A DNA stretch of 64,000 nt, taken from contig NZ_CP051185.1 of NCBI RefSeq assembly GCF_012516315.1, forward strand, positions 3,275,403 through 3,339,402. Direction: 5' to 3'. A program made the translations under genes and the position numbers. Positions 1 to 9,498 of this stretch are shown here, one piece after another. Under the pieces are notes generated by a model. The model was not told the origin of the DNA. It did no database searches and saw only the letters and a program-made list of their open reading frames with translations. How positions within the stretch are numbered: position 1 is the stretch's first letter; every line of letters starts with the position of its first letter. The stretch comes from Limnospira fusiformis SAG 85.79 (GTDB taxonomy: Bacteria > Cyanobacteriota > Cyanobacteriia > Cyanobacteriales > Microcoleaceae).

Positions 1-364
1 TTACTCCTGTCAACCAGTCTGCCACCTGGCGACCGTTCCACAGTCCCCCATCCGGCGCTGTTCCTTGCAGGGCTTGCCATAACTGAGCTTGAGTCACATC
101 ATCAATTAACGGTGGATGTCCGGGATTTCCTTTTCGGCGCGCACCCAGCCCTTTTAATCCCAATTGGTTGTATCTCTTTACCAATTCATAAATCCAGATG
201 CGACTGTAGCCCGTAATTTCTTGGACTTCCTCCGTGGTCTTCCCCTTAGCCAACAACCAAATAATTTGATATTGGCGACTTTCCAAGCCCTCTTGGGCTT
301 GGTGATCAGCCCGGCCAAGTTCTTCGGTACTTAAGTGGGGAGCTATACTAATTCGTCTGGGCAT
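1..364 (-). CDS. Partial winged-helix transposase (IS630-like), N-terminal part
   Basis: An open frame starts with ATG at 364 and runs off the left edge without a stop, giving 121 codons. The product begins MPRRISIAPHLSTEEL and has a helix-turn-helix region (IIWLLAKGKTTEEVQEITGYS) followed by an RRKGNPGHPP linker. This arrangement is typical of the DNA-binding half of IS630-type transposases with a winged helix. A TATAAT lies on the minus strand about 30 nt upstream of the ATG. The catalytic half, if present, is outside the window. It is a different element from the IS630-like copy at 466-1427, because the two HTH sequences do not resemble each other. Confidence 0.7.
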   Translation of the reverse strand, partial: MPRRISIAPHLSTEELGRADHQAQEGLESRQYQIIWLLAKGKTTEEVQEITGYSRIWIYELVKRYNQLGLKGLGARRKGNPGHPPLIDDVTQAQLWQALQGTAPDGGLWNGRQVADWLTGV

Positions 365-465
365 AACGCAAGTTTGGCATTGGTCACTGATATTATAACC
401 GATTAAGCGAACTTGATATGATGGGGAAAATTATTAGGAGTTTTTTCGCTTCGACCGAGGTAAGC

Positions 466-1427
466 TATAGCATTAGTCAAGGTGGTTAGGACGCAGCTTT
501 GAGAACGGAATCCATGGCATCATGGAGAGAATCAAACTGCTCAATGCAGTGGCGAATACGGGCTTTCAGCCACGACCAACATTTCTCTATCTTGTTGAGG
601 TCTGGCGAATAAGGTGGTAGATAGAGTAAACGGCATTGAGCTGCCTCCACCAGTTCAGCAATCCGCCCCCCTTTATGAAACGTTGCATTGTCCAATACTA
701 GAGTCTGACCTGGCTTCAATGTTGGAATTAAGATGAACTCCAACCACAACTCAAACACTGTCCGATTACAACAACCCTCAAAGCTAAAGGGAGCTAAGAG
801 TTGTTGATGACACCATGCGGCTATATAGCTTACCCTGCCCTGCCTCTTCCCTGATTTGAGTGCATGGAAGCGTTTTCCTTCCTCGCAGTAACCATAAGGG
901 TAATCCGAGTCCTGACTATTCATGGCGGCTTCATCGAGGTAGACCACTTCTTCCGGCTCCATCTATTCAATCTGAGCCATAAACTCCTCTCGCTGTTGCT
1001 TCCAACGTTCTTGGTAGCCGTAAGTTTTTTTTTCTGGTGAAGCCAATTTTCTTCAAGGCTCTGGATATGGTGCGAGGAGAGATGTCGTCATCCCAAAGTT
1101 CAGCCATTTGAGCGGAGGTTTTGTGGCCATGCTCTTGGGCAAAAGCCTTGAATTTCTGCCAGTCGGTAATTTTGTGGTTATTGCCAGGTCGGTGATGAGG
1201 TTTAGGGAGGAAGTCTCCGGTCTGTGCTTTTCTTTGCAGCCAGAGATTAATGGTGTTCCTGCTGACATGGAAAACTTGACTGGCTTCTGTTTTGGGCATA
1301 CCGTCTAGTTCAATGGCATCAATAACTTTTTGTCTGAGGTCGTAACTATAGGGGGCTGGCATTTTTGGTCTTCTTAGTCATCTCGTCCTCTCCATTATAC
1401 GTCCTAAGTGTTCTGTCTTGTGCTATA
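466..1427 (-). mobile_element. IS630-family-like insertion sequence, complete with 28-bp imperfect inverted repeats
   Basis: The two ends match in inverted orientation. Bases 466-493 and the complement of 1400-1427 share TATAGCA at the outside and TTAGGACG at the inside, separated by exactly 13 nt in both. The outermost TA is probably the TA target duplication typical of IS630/Tc1-mariner elements. The element is about 960 bp and contains one transposase split over two frames. Its right end cuts the 3' end of the IS4-type transposase at 1428-2314, so it inserted into that element. Confidence 0.75.
486..1362 (-). pseudogene. IS630-type transposase, split by an A9 slippery run and an in-frame TAG
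   Basis: The first part (1362 down to 967) begins MPAPYSYDLRQKVIDAIE and is an IS630 helix-turn-helix domain. It ends out of frame after a run of nine A on the coding strand near 1026-1034. Slipping back one base there gives the expected continuation (KKTYGYQERWKQQREEF), which then meets TAG at 965-963. The next codon is ATG at 962, and the DDE half (962 down to 486) follows in the same frame, with YLDEAAMN (first Asp), LDNATFHK (second Asp) and PPYSPDLNKIEKCWSWLK (final Glu). Frameshifting at A-runs is known for this family, but the extra TAG suggests this copy is inactive. Confidence 0.75.
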
Positions 1428-2314
1428 AAAGCCAGGCTAAGCAAAGCCAATAAACGGCTCAAGCGCTCAGGGTCCTTAAAGTGAGTCGATTCGAGACAAA
1501 AGCCCCGAGTCTTCAAGGCTCCGAAGAGGTTTTCAATACCCCAACGCCGAGCATAGTCGGGGAGGGCCGTTTCGGGGCAAGCGTTAGTGATGAGAATCAA
1601 CAACTCCCCCGAATCAGCCAGACGAGAGCCAATGACGTAAACCTGCCGTCCCCAAACCCAACGGCGACCCGAAAGCTGGCGAAATTCTCCGGGTCGCAGA
1701 GAATCAAACATTCGTTCGCCGCTACGCCGAGTTCCTCCTAACTTAGGACTAATCAGCTCGCTGTGGCGGATGCGTAGGCGGAAAGGAACCTGGGGGTCGA
1801 TGAGAAGATACGAGAGCCAATCTCGCCCCACAAATTCCCGGTCAGCGGTCAGACAAGCCACCTCCACGTCAGGAAATAGTGCCTCGAAGCGGTCGAATAA
1901 GTCCATGCGTTCGCCACTGTTGCTATTGCCCTTTTTGTCAAGCATCGTCCACAGCAGGGGAAAGGCAATCCCCTCGTGGACGACTGCCAACATCAAGATG
2001 TTGAAATGGGTTTGACCGAAAGACCAACAGGTGCGGTCGAGACTAAGAGTCCAAGGTTGGGGAATGTCAATGAGGCTAACGACGAAACGGGCAATCTCTG
2101 CCCGGTCAAATTTGAATTGCCGAAAAAAACGTTGTAATCGCTGGTAATTTGAGGAAATTTGCACAGGATTTGCGAATACAGTCGCTATTTCCATCAGATT
2201 AACCGTCTTTGTTTGGAATAGCGCCATCAGGAACAGGCAGACAAAGTTTAATCTCGCCCCGTGCCAGGGCAAGTGAGGGCGCAAAGTGTCTCGTAATCGG
2301 TTAAGCTCGTTCAT
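1428..2314 (-). pseudogene. IS4-family transposase, 3' end cut off by the IS630 insertion
   Basis: The frame opens at the ATG at 2314 (MNELNRLRDTLRPHLPW); an upstream start at 2359 is possible but unlike the family. The catalytic Asp is in LSLDRTCWSFG, a second Asp in ACLTADREF, and the IS4 signature Y-(2)-R-(3)-E-(6)-K is exact in YARRWGIENLFGALK. After LLALLSLAF the reading frame crosses into the IS630-like element at about 1427 and runs on in unrelated sequence to 1346. The C-terminal 30-50 residues normal for this family are missing. The transposase is probably dead. Confidence 0.8.
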
Positions 2315-2359
2315 GAGAGGGAAGTTTGGTTTGTGGTAATTCCGATCTAACCCTCTCAC

Positions 2360-3207
2360 CCCAACTTGGCGCTACCCCCCCACCCCTCGACTTTCACCTC
2401 AGCCCGGAGCGCCCCCTTCAGAATTTTCGGCTAGATTCCCTTTTGGCTAAGACTTTCAGCTTTTTTGTCCTGTACTGAGCCCAGAACTACTTTACCCCTA
2501 ACAGATAGCTTTACCTACAACTTACGGCTAAGGTTTTGGGGGTGAACTGATTATGTTGGTATCGGTTTCCGCACGGGATGATTACCATCAAAGATTGGAG
2601 ACTTGCTGAGGATTATGTGGGTATCGATTCCCATCTCGGTAATTGTCACCAGTTGAAAAGTTGTTTAGGGGTATCGGGTTGGAGTCGGTAGATGATAGCC
2701 CATAGTTTCCCCTCACCGAGGATTATGAATCAGACCCATAGATAACCGGATAGGCGATCGCTCATAGGTTTACCTATAGGTCTAGTCCACGGAAAGGCGG
2801 TCTGATATCTTTGTACATTGATAGGTTTATCTTTGTACATTGATAGCTTGGGGAATTATCTTCTGCTGTTGTCGTGGTTGATTTTGAAACATATCCTCCC
2901 CCCAACCGGAACAAACACTCTTTGGGGAAACGACCGACGTGATAGCAGTCAAGGGTGAGGCACGAACCGATAGGGATACCCTTGACGGGTATCACAAGGG
3001 AGTTAACCTATCGCGTGTTTGGTTGGGGGGAGGTATGGATATTTGACAGATTGACTAAGTTGTGCTTGTTGACTGAGTAATCATCCTATTGACGGAATAA
3101 TTGTCCTGTGCTAGGACTAGATTGTGAGTAATATCTGAGTAATTAGGTACGGCGATCGGGTTAAGTGTTTCCCGGCTATCGCAGTGCGGATAAGGGTTTG
3201 ATGATAG
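2360..3207. other. Long intergenic region without a convincing gene
   Basis: No open frame here has a ribosome binding site plus recognisable content. It holds a 22-bp tandem duplication (2807-2850), several short recurring phrases beginning GTATCG, and one GGCGATCGC site near 2752-2760. It separates the insertion-sequence pile from trnL. The part up to about 2480 is probably the left flank of the IS4-type element. Confidence 0.5.
2807..2850. repeat. 22-bp tandem direct repeat, two units
   Basis: Unit 1 at 2807-2828 and unit 2 at 2829-2850 share ATCTTTGTACATTGATAG and differ only in the last four bases. No function is apparent. Confidence 0.7.
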
Positions 3208-3563
3208 TGGGGGCGGTGGGACTTGAACCCACACGACCGGTGAAGGTCAACGGATTTTCATCCTCTCGCAGCTTTCGCTACAGCATCAGGTAGGTTGATC
3301 CCCGCCTAATTGCCTTGAGAATTGGACTCTCCCTTTACCCTCGGCTTAACGTTAGGGTAGCTCCCGTCGAGTCTCTGCACCTTCCGATCAAGAAGTTCCA
3401 GAAATTAGGTATTTCCTTCACCCCTTCAAAGGCTTGGCTCAGGATTGCCTTGTCTGCGAACAGATTTAGGTTTCCCTGAGTTTGAGAGCCGTCACTTGAG
3501 GGATTTCTCACCCCAAGGCTCAGTTTTCTAAGTCCGTAGCGTCTACCATTCCGCCACGCCCCC
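3208..3563 (-). tRNA. trnL-UAA: tRNA-Leu (anticodon UAA), interrupted by a group I intron
   Basis: The 5' exon is 3563-3530 (34 nt, starting GGGGGCGTGGCGGAATGG and ending GGACTT). The 3' exon is 3258-3208 (51 nt, AAAATCCG ... GGTTCAAGTCC ... CGCCCCCA). Joined, they make an 85-nt type II leucine tRNA with a long variable arm. The acceptor stem GGGGGCG/CGCCCCC pairs perfectly. The anticodon UAA is interrupted after its first U. The 3' CCA is not encoded. This is the classic location of the cyanobacterial and chloroplast trnL intron. Confidence 0.95.
3259..3529 (-). ncRNA. Group I intron in trnL-UAA
   Basis: The 271-nt intron begins right after the first anticodon base (5' exon ending CTT, as expected for the U-G wobble at the 5' splice site) and ends with G at 3259 (GAGAGGATG), the terminal guanosine of group I introns. 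Conserved core strings are visible, including GACGGCTCTCAAACTCAGGG and GCAGAGACTCGACGGGAGC. No homing endonuclease is encoded. It is expected to self-splice using guanosine. Confidence 0.92.
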
Positions 3564-3851
3564 AGGTCGCTTATTTAAAAGCACAATCTATATTTGAGCA
3601 TCTTTCTGGAATTTTGGCAACTATTTTCCCAAATTTTTTGAACGGTAGGGAAAAATCGGAGCGATCGCAAGTGGTGGGAGAGCCTCATAGAGCAAGAATT
3701 TAATCCAAGATTTGCTTGATATCTTAGGACAATAAGGTACAATACCCCAAAAGATTCGCAACTCAATAATGAATATACGGTCAAACCCCAGACCATACCA
3801 AATTTCCCTGACGACATACTCATCAAGTCGGATTCATGGTAAAATCAAATA

Positions 3852-6800
3852 ATGCGTGCGAGACGTTTAGGAGTGAAATAGGGATGCAATGCCCGAAATA
3901 GCCTCCTAGTGGGACTTCCACCCCTTGGTGGAATATAAGGGACTCGTATCCTGACCATCCCATAACTGTTTATATGTCCCGACGCTTGGAGAAATCTGAG
4001 CAAGGCAGGGGACTCAAGGTCATAAACAAACTGAGAAATCAGGGAGTAGAGAGTAAAGGCGATAGCCACCCCCAATTTCAGGATACACGATTCTGGGATT
4101 GAAGCGGGGAACGGAAGGCGTGAGGTAGAACCTACTACCAAATGCGACCACTGCCAACCATCCATGACTAGGGAAACCGAATGTCTGGCTTGAACCATCG
4201 TAATGATTTAGCAGCGTAATAGGTTGCCACGCTGCGCTCAAAAGAGCAAGGGGAAAAGTAGGGTTTTGCATAAAACACCTACACAGACCTTTTTAAGTAC
4301 CCCGGTGGAGAGGACAAGTCTAAAGATGGAATGCCCATATAAACGGAACGTTTAAACTCCTCATTGGTTCTCCTTATCAAAAAAGTGAGCAATATTACTC
4401 ACAAGGAGTAGTGAAAAGTGTAAGCGTATACCATTGAGGGGAAAGGATGTGACTGAAAGCCAATGCCTAATTGTAATGATTAGGATATGCCCACTAGTCA
4501 CGGTGTAGATATGGAGACTGCGACAAGTAGGAGTAATATGACGAGAGCGAGTTTAAAGACTACGAGTTGTATGCCAAGCTCCCAAAGTTGGAATCATAAA
4601 GCGGGGGTTCGTAACCCTGTTCCTAGTGACAAAAAGGGTATCTACATTAGGAGCCGTATGAGGTGAAAGTCTCAAGTACGGTTTGGAAGTGGAGTTGGGG
4701 AAGGTGACTTCCCTTTCGACCATAACCAATCAAAGCTTTCCGGACCAAACTAAAACTCAATGACCGTCAAGCCACCTTGATGGCCAAACACGCGGGTTAT
4801 GCTCGGTTCGTGTTTAATTGGGGATTACACTTATGGAGGTCAGCTTATGAAGAGGGACTCAAGCCTAATATCAACTCCATTAAAAAGGTTTTTACTCATT
4901 ATGTGAAACCTCAATATCCTTGGATGTCTGAATTGTCTTCTAAAGTTGATCAATATGCCTTCATTAATCTAGGGGATGCCTTTAAGCGCTTCTTCAAGGG
5001 AATAAGCAGTTATCCTAAATTTAAGAAGAAAGGCCACCATGATAGTTTTACGCTTGACAATTCCGGAAGGCCATTCAATCTGTCAGGAACTCGCCATAAG
5101 CTGCCTTTTGTGGGCTGGGTTTCTACATTTGAGGCACAACCCGAAAGTTGGGTTAAGAAAGTCACTATAACGCGCCAAGCAGGTGACTGGTATATTAGCT
5201 TTTTCGTAGAAATCACGCCAGAAATTACACCGAAATATCGAGAGAGAATCGGGGTAGACCTAGGAATTAACAATTTGGCGACTTGCTCCGATGGGACAAA
5301 ATTCTCTAATCCCAAGGCTTATAAAGCAGCGACCAAAAAACTAGCTCGATTACAACGTCATTTAAGTCGCAAAGTCAAAGGCTCGAAAAATTGGGCCAAA
5401 TGTCTCTTAAAAGTTCAAAAGCTACATCAAAGAGTAGCAAACATTCGGCGGGACACGATTCATAAAATCACTACTTTTTTGGCTAAAAACCACAGCCAAG
5501 TAGTCATTGAAGATTTGAATGTGTCTGGAATGTTGAAAAATCATTGTTTGGCGGGTTCTATCGCTGATGCTTCATTTTATGAGTTCCGTCGGCAACTAGG
5601 TGACAAGGCAGAACGTTATGGTTCAAAGTTAATGATTGCGGATAGATTTTATCCATCCAGTCAACTTTGTTCTAACTGTGGCCATCGTCAAAAAATGCCC
5701 CTAGTCCGTCGGACTTTTGAATGTCAGAACTGTGGGCTGAAGATTGATAGAGATTTGAACGCCAGTATAAATTTAGAAGTGCGAGACGTTTAGGAGTGAA
5801 ATAAGGCTGCAATGCCTGAAATAACCTCCTAGAGGGAGATAGACTGACTCGACCAGTTTACCCCTTAACTGTATATATGTCCCAACGCTTAGGAAGTTGT
5901 GATTCTAAGCAAGGCAGGGAACTCAAGGTCAATCCCATTTTAAGAAATCGCAATATACCGTCCAAGTATTACCTAGGAGGAGTATTATAACTCACTTGGG
6001 GCGATTATGGGAAAGAGTAAAGGCGGTAGCCACCCCCAGTTTCAGAAATCACAAATCTGGGATTGAAGCGGGGAACGGAAGGCGTGATGTAGAACCTACT
6101 ACTATAGGCGACCACTGCCAACCATCCATGATTAGGGAAACCGAATGTCTGGCCTGAACCATCGTCATTATAAAGTAGCGAAATAGGTTGACACGCTGCG
6201 CTCAAAAGAGTAAGGGGAAAAGTAGGAGTCTTGCTATACTACCTACACAGACCTTTAAATGTACCCCGGTGGATAGGACAAATCTAAAGATGGAATGCCC
6301 ATATATACGGAACGTTTAAACCCCTATTGGGCTCTCTGCGAGTACATCTCGTAGAGTAGTGAAAAGTGTAAGCGCATGGTGCGAGACGTTCGGGTATGAA
6401 ATAGGGCTGAAATGCCCGAAATAACTACCCGGTGAGGATTCCAGCTCCGAATCTGGATATAAGGAGACCTCTCCTGACCATCCTCATAACTGGTTATATG
6501 TCCCGACGCTTAGGGAACTAAGCAAGGCAGGGAACTCAAGGTCATAAACGAACTGAGAAATCAGGGAGTAGAGAGTAACGGCGATAGCCACCCCCAGTTT
6601 TGGAAATCATAACTCCAGGATTGAAGCGGGGAACGGAAGGCGTGAGGTAGAACCTACTACCAAGACGCGACCACTGCCAACCATCTATGATTAGCAAGAC
6701 CGAATGTCCGACTTGAACCATCGTAATACACTAGCAGCGAAATAGGTTGACACGCTGCGCTCAAAAGGGCAAGGGGAAAAGTAGGGGGTTCGTGCGACTA

Positions 6801-7645
6801 CCTACACAGACCTTTAAAAGTACCCCGGCGGAGAGGACAAATCTAACGATGGAATGCCCATATAATCGGAACGTTGTAACCCCTCTAATGCTCTGCCTAT
6901 AAACAAGTGAGTAATGCTATTCACAAGGCAGTAGTGAAAAATGTAAGCGCATGCTTAGAGGGTGAAGGATGTGACCAGAAGCTAAAGCCCAATTGTCATG
7001 GTTGGGATATGCCCACAGGTCACGGTGGGGATATAGATACTGCGGTCAGTAAGAGTATAATGGCGAGGACGAGTTTAAAGACTACGTGGTGCATATAGCT
7101 CTGAACATCGAAGTAGAAAGCAGGTCTCTTGATTCTGCTCCTTTGACAAATAGGGTATCCACACCAGGAGCCGTGTGATGGGAAACTATCAAGCACGGTT
7201 CTGAATGGGAGAGGGTGAAGGTGACTTCACTCTCGACCCCTAACCCCATAAGGGGAAAGGATGTGACTGAAAGCCAATGCCTAACTGTAATGGTTGGGAT
7301 ATGCCCACTAGTCACGGTGTGGATATAGAGACTGCGACAAGTAAGAGTGCTTATGACGTGAGCGAGTTTAAAGACTACGTGGTGTATATAGCTCCCAAAG
7401 TTGAGGTCATAAAGCAGGGGGTAGTAACCCTGTTCCTACTGATAATAGGGTGTTCACATCAGGAGCCGTGTGCTGGGAAACTCGCATGCACGGTTTGGAA
7501 TTGGAGTTGGAGGGGGCGACCTCTCTTTCGACCATACCAAATCGCTTTCTTTCCGACGATTACACTTGTGGACGGGGTGCTGCCGACAGTCCCGGACGAA
7601 GCCAGAAATAAACATCAATATCCGGCTATGTCCGGTTTTGTTTAA
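3852..7645 (+). CDS. tnpB: TnpB (IS200/IS605-family RNA-guided nuclease), coding sequence split by group II introns
   Basis: Proposed exons are 3852-3855 (ATGC), 4727-5778 and 7538-7645, together 1164 nt or 387 codons plus stop, open throughout. The joined N-terminus reads MPIKAFRTKLKLNDRQATLM and the joined C-terminal junction reads SINLE-QIAFFPTITLVDG, both typical of cyanobacterial TnpB. The RuvC residues are all in exon 2: Asp179 (IGVDLGINN), Glu263 (VVIEDLNV) and Asp344 (IDRDLNAS), with the zinc finger CSNCGH...CQNCG. The gene therefore looks enzymatically intact if spliced. Unspliced, exon 2 has only internal TTG/ATG starts at 4777/4780 and runs into intron 2. No TnpA is present nearby. 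Confidence 0.85.
3856..4726 (+). mobile_element. Group II intron 1 (ORF-less, 871 nt) inserted after the fourth base of tnpB
   Basis: The 5' end is GTGCGAGACG, as expected for group II introns. Domain V is 4651-4684, 34 nt, with the AGC triad in GAGCCGT, a GAAA tetraloop and the closing strand ACGGTT. Domain VI follows (4693-4726), with a GTTGGGGAAG/CTTCCC stem, an unpaired A near the end and a terminal AC. The ends are fixed by two arguments: tnpB is restored in frame, and the same ends recur in the other copies. No reverse transcriptase frame is present. Antisense open frames inside it (for example 3845-4198) are by-products of conserved structure. Confidence 0.87.
5779..7537 (+). mobile_element. 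Group II intron 2, interrupted by intron 3 (outer intron of a twintron)
   Basis: The outer intron is 5779-6378 plus 7245-7537, 893 nt in all. It starts GTGCGAGACG immediately after tnpB codon 352 and ends CGACCATAC. Domain V is 7463-7496 (GAGCCGTG, GAAA loop, CACGGTT). Its 5' part is very similar to intron 1. The interruption at 6378/7245 falls in a segment whose restored sequence aligns base for base in length (24 nt) with intron 1, so the boundaries of the inner intron are well supported. No protein is encoded. Confidence 0.87.
6379..7244 (+). mobile_element. Group II intron 3 (866 nt), nested inside intron 2
   Basis: A complete third copy starts GTGCGAGACG at 6379 and ends CCCCTAAC at 7244. 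Domain V is 7168-7201 (GAGCCGTG, GAAA loop, CACGGTTC), followed by a domain VI stem GGGTGAAG/CTTCACTC. It is more diverged from introns 1 and 2 than they are from each other, especially in the first 150 nt. It interrupts the host intron about 600 nt from its 5' end, before domains V and VI, so intron 3 would have to be removed before intron 2 could fold fully. Confidence 0.87.
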
Positions 7646-7818
7646 GTTTTATAGAGCAGCAGCAGCCTATCTGTAATATCATATACCCGGCGTAAACCCG
7701 CGCCTACAAATATTTATGACCCGATCGCTGGTCATTGGTGACGTAGCAAAACTGGTCACTGGTCACTTTTCGCGGTTTAATTATAAAGACTGTCGTTGGA
7801 TTGTCGGATCACCCAACT
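7646..7818 (+). other. Downstream flank of tnpB (possible guide-RNA/right end) and ndhL upstream region
   Basis: TnpB elements usually carry the guide-RNA scaffold overlapping the 3' end of tnpB and ending at the element's right end. That RNA should therefore lie in or just before this segment. Two related phrases, TGGTCATTGGTGAC and TGGTCACTGGTCAC, occur around 7730-7765. I cannot place the exact right end. Confidence 0.3.
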
Positions 7819-8034
7819 ATGCTGATTACACTGTTACTGTATGTTATTCTTGGTGGAACCTACCTGGTGGTGGCTCCTGGGGCTTTGTACTTTTACCTGA
7901 AAAGTCGCTGGTATGTAGCTGGTTCCGTAGAGCGGTTACTGATGTACTTTCTGGTTTTCTTTTTATTTCCAGGGCTGATTTTGCTGTCACCATTCCTAAA
8001 TTTTCGTCCCCAACCCCGACAAATTGAAAGCTAA
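7819..8034 (+). CDS. ndhL: NAD(P)H-quinone oxidoreductase subunit L
   Basis: 71-residue membrane protein starting [22 protein letters not shown]. It has two strongly hydrophobic segments, roughly residues 3-20 and 40-60, joined by the conserved [13 protein letters not shown]. This matches NdhL, a small subunit of the cyanobacterial NDH-1 complex in the thylakoid membrane (formerly IctA, linked to inorganic carbon uptake and cyclic electron flow). The ATG at 7819 is preferred over a TTG at 7801 on family length. Its TAA overlaps the ATG of the next gene (TAATG), so the two are probably translationally coupled. Confidence 0.9.
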   Translation: MLITLLLYVILGGTYLVVAPGALYFYLKSRWYVAGSVERLLMYFLVFFLFPGLILLSPFLNFRPQPRQIES

Positions 8035-8387
8035 TGCGACGAATTGATGTAATTGGGATTGGGATTGGCATTTTTGTAGCCGGAGGTCTGTTGTACTGGG
8101 TTTTTCAGTTATCAGGCTTTGATAGTAGCAAGGCGGGAATTTGGAGTCAGGCGATCTTGGTGGGAGGGTTAGTCCTGTGGCTACTCACCTACCTATGGCG
8201 CGCCGTCACCCAGACCATGACCTATAATCAACAGCTCAAAGATTACGAGGAAGCGGTGATTGAGAAGCGCATAGCGGAAATGACACCGGAACAACTCCAA
8301 CAACTTCAGGCTGAAGTTGAGCAAGAAAAACAGCAAAAATCTGTCCATCGGGAGTCTGGGTCTGTAGATGAGCAATCAAAAAGCTAA
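8034..8387 (+). CDS. DUF3007 family membrane protein
   Basis: 117 residues with two membrane segments (about 8-28 and 39-58) and a charged C-terminal tail predicted helical (EEAVIEKRIAEMTPEQLQQL). This matches DUF3007, a conserved cyanobacterial/plastid protein of unknown biochemical role that is typically encoded between ndhL and trpA, as here. The start overlaps the ndhL stop by one base and trpA follows 30 nt later, so the three are probably one operon. Confidence 0.85.
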   Translation: MRRIDVIGIGIGIFVAGGLLYWVFQLSGFDSSKAGIWSQAILVGGLVLWLLTYLWRAVTQTMTYNQQLKDYEEAVIEKRIAEMTPEQLQQLQAEVEQEKQQKSVHRESGSVDEQSKS

Positions 8388-8417
8388 CCGGACTATCCCC
8401 ACATATTCGAGTTTGAA

Positions 8418-9239
8418 ATGATCTCAGTTTCTGAATGTTTCCAAAAGTTGCGCTCTGAGAGTCCAGCTAATGGCGATCGCCGCCAATGTGCGCTGATTCC
8501 ATTTATCACAGCCGGAGATCCCGATTTAGATACTACCGCTAAAGCCCTCCAGGTTTTAGATAAAAATGGAGCAGACCTGATCGAGTTAGGGGTTCCCTAC
8601 TCTGACCCCTTGGCTGATGGTCCAGTTATCCAAGCTGCTGCTACCCGTTCCTTAAATCGGGGAACTCGACTAGATGGGGTTTTGGAGATGCTGAAAACTG
8701 TTAGCCCTACTATCAAGGCTCCGATTATCTTATTTACTTATTACAATCCCATTCTGTATCGGGGGATTCCTGAGTTTCTCGCACAGATTAAGGATGCTGG
8801 GGTCAAGGGGTTAGTGGTTCCAGATTTACCCCTAGAAGAGGCTGAGATTCTCCTATATCCAGCTAAGGAACAGGGGATTGAATTGGTGTTGTTGGTGGCT
8901 CCTACCAGTTCCCCCGATCGCATTGAGGCGATCGCTCGTCAGTCCCAGGGTTTTATTTACCTGGTCAGTGTTACCGGAGTTACCGGAATGCGATCGCAGG
9001 TTCAGACCCGGGTTGAGGATTTACTTAAACAAATGCGCTCTCTCACCGATAAGCCTATTGGTGTGGGGTTTGGTATTTCTCAACTCGAACACGCCAAACA
9101 AGTTCGCTCCTGGGGGGCTGATGCTGTGATTGTGGGAAGTGCTTTTGTGAATCGACTGGCGGCGGCTTCCCCAGAACATGGGTTAGAGGCGATCGCCACT
9201 TTTTGTCAGAGTTTGAGAACCGCTATTGATGAGGATTAA
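8418..9239 (+). CDS. trpA: Tryptophan synthase alpha chain
   Basis: 273 residues, normal length for TrpA. The family signature FITAGDPD lies near the N-terminus, with the catalytic Glu in [19 protein letters not shown] and the catalytic Asp in VVPDLPLEE. Phosphate-binding loops are seen in VGFGIS and [11 protein letters not shown]. The enzyme cleaves indole-3-glycerol phosphate to indole and glyceraldehyde 3-phosphate in complex with TrpB. It is the last gene of the ndhL cluster. A transposon relic begins about 60 nt downstream. Confidence 0.96.
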   Translation: MISVSECFQKLRSESPANGDRRQCALIPFITAGDPDLDTTAKALQVLDKNGADLIELGVPYSDPLADGPVIQAAATRSLNRGTRLDGVLEMLKTVSPTIKAPIILFTYYNPILYRGIPEFLAQIKDAGVKGLVVPDLPLEEAEILLYPAKEQGIELVLLVAPTSSPDRIEAIARQSQGFIYLVSVTGVTGMRSQVQTRVEDLLKQMRSLTDKPIGVGFGISQLEHAKQVRSWGADAVIVGSAFVNRLAAASPEHGLEAIATFCQSLRTAIDED

Positions 9240-9304
9240 TCCATAGAAACCTCCCCAATAGTAGAGCATCACCATGTCGCCAAAAGAAAAAGGCTAGAAG
9301 TTGT

Positions 9305-9486
9305 AGTGCTCCCATAAACACTCAGCTTCCGGCCTTTTGAAACCCTCGTAATGTGCCTTTCTCTTATGATCATGGCAGGTTTCTTGTCAAACGGCAAGGG
9401 GTCTGTTGCAATTACCCACTTTTTCTCGTTCGCTCTAAATTACCGCCAAAGAAAAAGGTCGGAAGTGCAGTGTTCCCATAAACACT
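9305..9486 (-). repeat. Structured repeat, copy 1 (right-end / guide-RNA-like unit next to a decayed tnpB)
   Basis: The core at 9332-9425 reads on the minus strand from AAAAAGTGGGTAATTGC through GACCCCTTGC and GGCACATTACG to GAGGGTTTCAAAAGG. It is flanked on both sides by a hairpin motif with AGTGTT/AACACT arms (9469-9486 and 9305-9322). The same core recurs at 10926-11016 and 11101-11193. It lies directly 3' of the decayed tnpB at 9501-9888, the position expected for a TnpB guide-RNA scaffold. Confidence 0.5.
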
Positions 9487-9498
9487 TATCTGATACAT

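Noticed and set aside
3845..4271. Open frames antisense to group II introns (also 6005-6205, 10440-10806) that resemble one another
   Set aside because: Their similarity is explained by the conserved intron RNA on the other strand; they have no consistent start, length or ribosome site.
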